A stretch of DNA of 32,547 nucleotides from Treponema sp. (GTDB lineage: Bacteria > Spirochaetota > Spirochaetia > Treponematales > Breznakiellaceae). A model generated the notes under the pieces. That model did no database searches, was not told the origin of the DNA, and saw only the letters and a list, made by a program, of their open reading frames with translations. Positions 30,201-32,547 of this stretch are shown here, one piece after another (positions within the stretch are counted from its first letter, which is position 1; every line of letters begins with the position of its first letter). The position numbers and the translations under genes are program-made. The DNA is taken from contig JAISTO010000098.1 of assembly GCA_031272575.1 (NCBI GenBank), positions 1-32,547 of the forward strand, in the 5' to 3' direction.

Positions 30201-30211
30201 TTCTTAACCAT
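24254..30211 (-). CDS. Bacterial alpha-2-macroglobulin lipoprotein
   Basis: This 1985-residue periplasmic or membrane-anchored protease trap starts at ATG 30211, 9 nt after GGAGG. The N-terminus is a lipoprotein signal (MVKKTSGKGA ... VTLAC) with acylated C27. Macroglobulin beta-domains follow, with the hallmark TDRSLYRPGETVSFRG and a later QPDRDSYAPGDTAEI. The thioester motif C1504-L-E-Q1507 (in PYGCLEQRT) begins the alpha/alpha toroid TED domain, and receptor-binding-like beta domains end the chain. It should trap proteases that cleave its bait region and link to them covalently. Many bacterial homologues sit next to pbpC, which repairs peptidoglycan; here the partner is an MscS channel overlapping by 1 nt. 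The upstream in-frame extension passes through the promoter and is not used. Long C/G runs occur inside it (27742-27749 and 29414-29421). Confidence 0.95.
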   Translation of the reverse strand: MVKKTSGKGAALCAALCAALCAVTLACSKEQAERVIRMEDETGASFSVTGRRAEAYKAYKIAYYEPGSGAAEDVEGETAAGGEAKAPVPQVIRESDEPFKMADFGPKGELAREMEHPEIFVVFTQPVVPLGQLGAPLKEDAGLLEITPPLKGTYRWYGSSLLAFEPEGGYLPQRRYTVTVPKTIKSLGGKELEGNRSFAFETERLSVVSWSVGEDGSAGYRGSSAYGYYSTITNVQPADGAFVTITFAYPVNVAQIGESLKVYVGGAAAAFSVSRPAKEAESRYYEERYGITHKVLVSLKAQPPMDTDVKVVLLAGARSEPDYLGTKADISFTFHTLLPFSFRGAEASRYGQEGLPITLRFSHTLADSNQAALFSVDGQRLLVKDDISIDGSHVVIRNLPLDYDSSYTVRVSGQVKDVWGRVLGKEQVESVRVGSAPSFVQVRNSGARMIESSYAPKVVWGTQNPVELGFGMSSAAGPYETINKKQIQPVDITSFPRNKPRYFMEDLKPVLGPGGKGTAALGWTYKTKSGWGDYVNEGSSNLTVQVTDLGLTVRYGYNKVLVWVTHLSTGEPAAGAKVQLLEGSALVREADTDEQGLAVFTFSPGDFKKRFHSPNPYNESGLRVRALEGGGAAAGGDQAEFIPNDSHNLWRFDVDGRASPFDVEETRSTAFLFTDRSLYRPGETVSFRGIDQRLSLGVYTPYRGDFVAEALGRSSETPLAVIKGETSANGGSWGSFTLPEDLDPGTYTLWYRRGSESPVPENPSPWGRRYARRNGTALSFTVANFERLRFQASIAFPEGTVYQGDTMRAVFKASYLAGGGLGGASYTSYWSRDPLFYSPGGAWEHWHMGPESYNDTRSFFAKAEGALAGDGSVTLTQKPEEGGVEGLAYRYRVEATAQDAARQEAAARASVVVHPASFYLASRLDRGTGGAGTGRPAWFLPANKEATLSWAPVRVDGSPWTGVISGASAQIIRYEWKQSKQQGVGGRVNLNWERVEEVIIEKTLTAARGGAAASFTFTPEKSGQWEVRLRAKDDKGRAVFTAYHFYVSGGGWARWAARDEDSIAMQPDRDSYAPGDTAEILVQSPLEKGKYLLSLEREGILEERIIEIDGSSQVITIPIKEEWVPVVYAALSSFTLRSGPPKGTLDEPDLDKPKGLFGLTALHVDAESRHYKIDITQGKEVYGPAEKANVTLTVTKAGKPVSGAELSFMAVDRGVVDLIDYHVQDPLAFFYDPSRFPLAVRGADSRSLLIDPVTYSLNDLMGGDDEGGKLNERKDFRPTAVFEPCLFTGPDGKVTVSFTLPDSLSTYRLTAVAVGDNTFGLKESEMLVSAPLTATAALPRKLRWRDTGQVSLILSNLEKKAAQATVSVAIEGASPESGWGSVLEVDGSAEQKLSIPAGATVEAAFKLAATGMGNANIVFTLRSAKVNERIVKPLKVDRPVLFETVTTIGNLSGKTGENAFVENGVVLPAMIPPGSGSLSVSVSASRLASLKEALGYLLDYPYGCLEQRTARLLPLLAFGKHLDAFGLESRVTNLEATIAEELAFIAKSQLGEGGFPYWPGETQANFFVSVRVAHMVYLAKTQGCKLPPGLRVDALFRYLSRDQAALNAYQRDSFLYGYALWVRSLNGEKIPNEIRSYLGKGDSIGICGYAFAGLAAADSGETALARQAFKEIARFIRPGARTVDLQETAERRGYFWDGTTDRYALALMLYQTLAPNDDMTSRLAAALIESQRNGHWGTTAASFWAIAAFARVADDEAKQKVNFTAKAALAGEDLLQSRFDSYGGLPVSEVFDIEEPPIDSMARDTLLPLRIERDGSGRLYYMSSFRYGIPSEIAERRDEGFSVFAETFDSDGKRVTDSALKAGRTYTRRVTLSTTKTRHFVALRAPVPSGAEIVDSTFVTTATAPQGGEGESSASSWWYWGRPERFIMDDEVRYHWNYLEAGRQVVEFRFRAVMPGVYPVPPTAAECMYEAEVFGRSGGELIRIE
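30147..30182. repeat. 12-bp triplication in the alpha-2-macroglobulin signal peptide
   Basis: Three units related to GCGCACAGCGCT (30147-30158, 30159-30170, 30171-30182) encode the repeated AALC of the hydrophobic core. Unit number changes would lengthen or shorten the signal peptide in frame. Confidence 0.75.
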
Positions 30212-30232
30212 GGGGTTGTTCCTCCAGAGTAA

Positions 30233-30261
30233 AGCATAGCGCAGTACGGGTGAAAAAACAA
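30233..30261 (-). promoter_or_regulatory. Promoter of the alpha-2-macroglobulin - mscS operon
   Basis: On the minus strand, TTGTTT (30261-30256) and TATGCT (30238-30233) are spaced by 17 nt, with C4 next to the -35 box. GGAGG (30225-30221) follows, 9 nt before ATG 30211. Confidence 0.6.
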
Positions 30262-30267
30262 GGGGCG

Positions 30268-30310
30268 GCACAGCAATTCTCATTACCTCTCACAAAGGCA
30301 CAGAAGGGGT
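30268..30310. repeat. Partial copy C of the dispersed intergenic element
   Basis: CAGCAATTCTCATT (30271-30284) matches the ends of elements A and B. A following TCTCACAAAGGCACAGAA-like stretch matches the inner right part of element A (reverse of about 7773-7794). It sits just upstream of the alpha-2-macroglobulin promoter. The second end is not found. Confidence 0.5.
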
Positions 30311-30354
30311 TGCTCGCTGGTGATGCCTCCCCTCCCCGCTTCCGGATCACGCAC

Positions 30355-30382
30355 AAGTCCCCAGTCCCAAGTCCCGAGTCCC
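30355..30382. repeat. Heptamer tandem repeat, four copies
   Basis: Units AAGTCCC, CAGTCCC, AAGTCCC and GAGTCCC follow each other exactly. They lie between the DUF1566 gene stop and the alpha-2-macroglobulin promoter, in a 236-bp gap (30212-30447) where I see no gene. Confidence 0.85.
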
Positions 30383-30447
30383 AACTGGCATGACGCAGCG
30401 CCCACTCGCCCTCCCCCCAGGCCGACACGCCGCACGGTCGGGGCGCT

Positions 30448-31647
30448 TCAAAAAGCCCGCACCGCACGAACCGAACAGTCGGAATCCTTGCTGTAGTAGT
30501 CCTGACTGCCGCTGGCGAAACTCTGATACCACGCGCTGTTGCCGGCGATCTCAGAGGAAGACCAGTAACTACGCCTGGAGAAGCCGCCTAAGCCCTGCTG
30601 CTTCAGATTAGTGTACATTAGATTTAGTTCTTCCTTGCCCGGCAGAAACCAGTCGTCACAACCGCCCCCATCGTAGGCCGCACAAGCCCGCGCCGCCTCA
30701 TGCAAACCGGAACCATACGAAGGTGTGCCGTGCTCACACGCTGCCAGCGCCGCCGTGTTCGCGGCTCCCGTACCGATGGCTGTTCCGGTATCGCACGATG
30801 TACCGTATCCGCCCCACTGGTACGTACCCGGCAAGTCCGCGGGCGCGGCCTCGAGGTAGTGACAGCCGCCGAAGCCACTCGTACTGACATAGAAGATGAG
30901 TCCTCCGCCGGGGCCGTAGTAATCCAGCGGCGTGAATGAATAGCTGCCCGCCTCGTTTTTCACCGTTACATAGGCCTTGTACGCCGAAAACGCGGTCAGG
31001 CCGCTTATGTCCACGCTTACGGGAACGTTTGCCTCGGCGTTTTCGGTGTATACCTTGACGTCCCCCGTATCACCGCCGATGCACACGGCCTCTACCGCCG
31101 CGCCGTCTGCCGGGGCAGCCGCCCCTGAAAGGTACACCGCCACGTAGCAGGCGCCTGCCTCCTCCGGGGTGAAGTTCACCACTGCGGCCGTGCCGTCTGC
31201 GCTGGCAATGTCCATCGAGCCAGATACCGGTGTGAATTCGTCCGACGACCACACCGCGGAGTAGATGCCCGCTCTGTCCTTCACCGTTACGTGTGCCCTG
31301 TACGGCGTACCCCTGATCAGGCCGCTGAGACATACCGCATTACTGTCGCTGCCCGCCGCCGACGTGTCCCTGATATCCGCCAAACCATAGCCGCTCTCGA
31401 TCTGGGCGCCGCTTTCCGGGGCATCTTCCGCTGCGGGATACACCACTATATAGCAGGTCCCCGCCCCGGTCGAAGTGAACTTTACCGTTGCGGTAGTGCC
31501 GTCCTTGCTTGCTGTGTTTGTTACCAGCCCCGCCGAAAGCACAGGCGCCGTGACGTCTCCGCCGCCGTCCTCAGGGTTCGCGCACCCAGCCAGAATAACA
31601 GCGCCCGCAGCCAGTCGGACGAACAATGTCGTCATTCGTGTTTTCAT
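30448..31647 (-). CDS. Surface-type lipoprotein with Fn3-like repeats and a DUF1566 (Lcl) C-terminal domain
   Basis: This 399-residue lipoprotein begins MKTRMTTLFVRLAAGAVILAGC with lipobox LAGC at residues 19-22. Two beta-rich repeats of about 100 residues follow, each with a 'GxCYxxVY' and a 'YxAxVTVKDxAG' motif, similar to fibronectin-III-like domains. The C-terminal 150 residues form a DUF1566/Lcl domain: GGGLIFYVS, YLEAAPADLPGTYQWGG, IGTGAANTAAL, DWFLPGKEELNLMYTNLK, YWSSSE and VRAVRAF at the end. Such proteins form large families in gut treponemes; the domain also occurs in collagen-like adhesins, so a surface or adhesive role is plausible but unproven. GAGGAGG lies 8 nt before ATG 31647. 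It is transcribed with a long structured leader. Confidence 0.92.
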   Translation of the reverse strand: MKTRMTTLFVRLAAGAVILAGCANPEDGGGDVTAPVLSAGLVTNTASKDGTTATVKFTSTGAGTCYIVVYPAAEDAPESGAQIESGYGLADIRDTSAAGSDSNAVCLSGLIRGTPYRAHVTVKDRAGIYSAVWSSDEFTPVSGSMDIASADGTAAVVNFTPEEAGACYVAVYLSGAAAPADGAAVEAVCIGGDTGDVKVYTENAEANVPVSVDISGLTAFSAYKAYVTVKNEAGSYSFTPLDYYGPGGGLIFYVSTSGFGGCHYLEAAPADLPGTYQWGGYGTSCDTGTAIGTGAANTAALAACEHGTPSYGSGLHEAARACAAYDGGGCDDWFLPGKEELNLMYTNLKQQGLGGFSRRSYWSSSEIAGNSAWYQSFASGSQDYYSKDSDCSVRAVRAF

Positions 31648-31835
31648 GTTGAAAACCTCCTCGCTGTAGAGGCTATTTTTTCTGCCCCGGGGGAGGGAGA
31701 CCTGACGGATTCACCGCGCAGAGCGCGCCGGTTAAGCGCCCCGGCGAATGCCTTCGCGTTGGGGCGGCAAAGAGGAGCAGGGCGCCCACTTAAAAAGCAG
31801 GCGCCCGTTTCGTGAACACAAAAACCGCTATTCAT
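31644..31835 (-). CDS. Possible 63-codon leader ORF coupled to the DUF1566 gene
   Basis: ATG 31835 has GGAG 8 nt upstream and opens a 63-codon frame whose TGA overlaps the lipoprotein ATG as ATGA. The product (MNSGFCVHETGACFLSG..., Arg/Pro/Cys-rich) resembles no family I know, and its third codon positions are far less GC-biased than in the neighbouring genes. That favours a structured RNA over a selected protein; translation could nevertheless serve regulation by opening the hairpins downstream. Confidence 0.3.
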   Translation of the reverse strand: MNSGFCVHETGACFLSGRPAPLCRPNAKAFAGALNRRALRGESVRSPSPGAEKIASTARRFST

Positions 31836-31884
31836 ACCAATATCTCCAAACAAGCGCTCCCTCGCGGGGAGCGACAGGCAGTAT
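31648..31884 (-). promoter_or_regulatory. Structured 5' leader of the DUF1566 lipoprotein mRNA
   Basis: About 237 nt separate the predicted transcription start from ATG 31647. Hairpins, in RNA order: 31873-31867 with 31861-31855 (7 bp, 5-nt loop); 31806-31800 with 31786-31780 (7 bp, 13-nt loop); 31766-31761 with 31742-31737 enclosing 31757-31753 with 31748-31744 (6 + 5 bp); and CCUC (31672-31669) with GAGG (31662-31659), which covers part of the Shine-Dalgarno GAGGAGG. I could not match it to a known riboswitch class by eye. Confidence 0.5.
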
Positions 31885-31890
31885 CAGGTG

Positions 31891-31920
31891 ACTATACCGT
31901 ATCCGCGAATAAAAAGTCAA
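31891..31920 (-). promoter_or_regulatory. Promoter of the DUF1566 lipoprotein gene
   Basis: On the minus strand, TTGACT (31920-31915) and TATAGT (31896-31891) are 18 nt apart. No C run precedes the -35 box. Confidence 0.65.
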
Positions 31921-31952
31921 GTGCGCATCTCGGTGCGCTGCCCCCCCCTTGA

Positions 31953-32156
31953 CAGCAATTTGAGTCTACTCTGAAAAGTCAGCAATTAAGTAAGTAAACG
32001 CGAATGGTGGGCAACTTTGTTGCCCCCGAATTATCACGAATAATACCACATACAATTCTTAAAATTCGCGTTCATTCGTGTAATTCGCGGACCGCATTTA
32101 TGCGGCAAATTCTTGAATTCTTGACTTTTCGGAGGGGGCTCAAATGAGAATTGCTG
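31953..32156. repeat. Intergenic element B with about 29-bp inverted ends
   Basis: The left end (31953-31981) pairs with the inverse of the right end (32122-32156): 25 of 29 positions match once a 6-nt gap (TTCTCA, missing on the left) is allowed. Inside are a perfect 7-bp hairpin (GGGCAAC-TTT-GTTGCCC, 32009-32025), a longer imperfect inverted repeat (32027-32041 with 32074-32087) and CCGCAT/ATGCGG (32092-32105). The right end shares TTTTCGGAG-GGGCTCA and TGAGAAxTGCTG with element A. There is no coding capacity. Confidence 0.65.
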
Positions 32157-32172
32157 GGCGCCCCGCACCCCC

Positions 32173-32201
32173 TTGACAAAAGCCCCCCGCCGTGCTATAT
32201 T
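32173..32201 (+). promoter_or_regulatory. Promoter of the Rpn-family gene, apparently leaderless
   Basis: TTGACA (32173-32178), a 17-nt spacer and TATATT (32196-32201) form a near-consensus promoter, with C5 directly upstream. ATG 32208 starts 6 nt after the -10, and there is no Shine-Dalgarno. Confidence 0.8.
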
Positions 32202-32207
32202 CCTGGT

Positions 32208-32547
32208 ATGGCAACCGTGAATAACACCGACGCCCGCGTCTCAAGCCCCTGAACGACTTCGCGTTCCAGAAGTCTATGGGTGAGCCTGGGGACGAGGAGC
32301 AACTTACCGGCTTCCTCAAGGCGGCGCTCAGAAAAACCGGGAAGGAGGACGTTTCCTCCGTCACCATCCTGAAAGGCAAAGACCTGCCCGCCGAGATCGC
32401 CGGGCGCAAGGCGGCCCGGTTCGACGTCCTCGCCGAGGCCAGGATCAGCATGGCAAAGAGCGATGTCAACCTGGAGGCGCAGATCAAGAACGAGTACAAC
32501 ATCAGGAAACGCTCGCCCTTCTATTGGGCAAAGAAGTACGTCGAAAA
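32208..32547 (+). pseudogene. Rpn / PD-(D/E)XK nuclease-family gene, frameshifted and truncated by the window end
   Basis: ATG 32208 gives MATVNNTDARVSSP and then a stop. In the +2 frame from 32240 the sequence continues as LKPLNDFAFQKSMGE..., then FDVLAEARISMAKSDVNLEAQIKNEYNIRKRSPFYWAKKYV, the typical N-terminal half of Rpn/transposase-like PD-(D/E)XK nucleases, with the ExQ catalytic pattern in NLEAQIK. Restoring one base in GCCCGCGTC would give ...DARRLKPLNDF, as expected for the family, so a single-base deletion (or a sequencing error, or programmed slippage) separates the frames. Family members promote recA-independent recombination and DNA cleavage and are often multicopy and decaying. 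The promoter is intact. The 3' part lies outside the window. Confidence 0.85.

Noticed and set aside
31680-31720. Resemblance to small SRP RNA on the minus strand (GGTGAATCCGTCAGGTC)
   Set aside because: Only one strand of the conserved apical region matches; the GGAA tetraloop and the returning GGAAGCAGCC strand are absent, and the surroundings do not fold into the long SRP rod.
31941-31977. C8-TTGACA as a promoter before element B
   Set aside because: No acceptable -10 box lies 16-18 nt downstream (TCTACT is only 10 nt away) and no ORF follows; the site is better seen as flank of element B or a promoter split by it.

Overview
The window looks like chromosomal DNA from a high-GC spirochaete, most likely of the Treponema lineage (Treponematales, possibly a gut-associated member). 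Four things point there: a cheA - cheW(R) - cheX operon with a treponemal-type CheW fused to a CheR-like methyltransferase domain; a lipoprotein ending in a DUF1566 (Lcl C-terminal) domain; several plastic, cysteine-acylated lipoprotein signals; and a large bacterial alpha-2-macroglobulin. The assignment comes from gene content and order only; no rRNA or tRNA lies in the window.

Layout. Positions 1-5775 (+): a short membrane-anchored coiled-coil protein with 54-bp repeats, a SWIM/SNF2 ATPase and an ATP-grasp ligase. Positions 5772-7600: a clearly lower-GC accessory segment holding an EcoRI-type adenine methyltransferase (+) and a convergent unrecognised ORF (-). Positions 7614-7832: an intergenic element with inverted ends. 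Positions 7892-12765 (+): ahcY-hydE, then pyrG and an lptC-like lipoprotein. Positions 12802-13362 (-): a reverse rubrerythrin. Positions 13482-19307 (+): M18 aminopeptidase, class I aminotransferase, ABC-F ATPase and enolase. Positions 19351-23354 (-): cheX, cheW-cheR and cheA in one overlapping operon. Positions 23409-30211 (-): an alpha-2-macroglobulin lipoprotein translationally coupled to an MscS channel. Positions 30448-31920 (-): a DUF1566 surface lipoprotein behind a long structured leader. Positions 31953-32547: a second inverted-end element and a frameshifted Rpn/PD-(D/E)XK gene cut off by the window end.

Most genes are housekeeping: nucleotide synthesis, glycolysis, SAH recycling, oxidative stress defence, peptide and amino-acid metabolism, and chemotaxis. 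The parts that merit attention are mostly non-coding. Most recognisable promoters carry a run of C directly 5' of the -35 box, where an AT-rich UP element would be expected. Four promoters place the -10 box only 6-8 nt from the start codon, implying leaderless mRNAs (ahcY, pyrG, cheA, rpn). Long G/C homopolymers also lie inside cheA and ahcY coding sequence. A family of short intergenic elements with related ends is scattered through the window. The DUF1566 gene has a leader of about 237 nt with several hairpins, a Shine-Dalgarno-masking stem and a small ORF that overlaps the lipoprotein start by ATGA. I found no CRISPR array, tRNA, rRNA, integrase or transposase.
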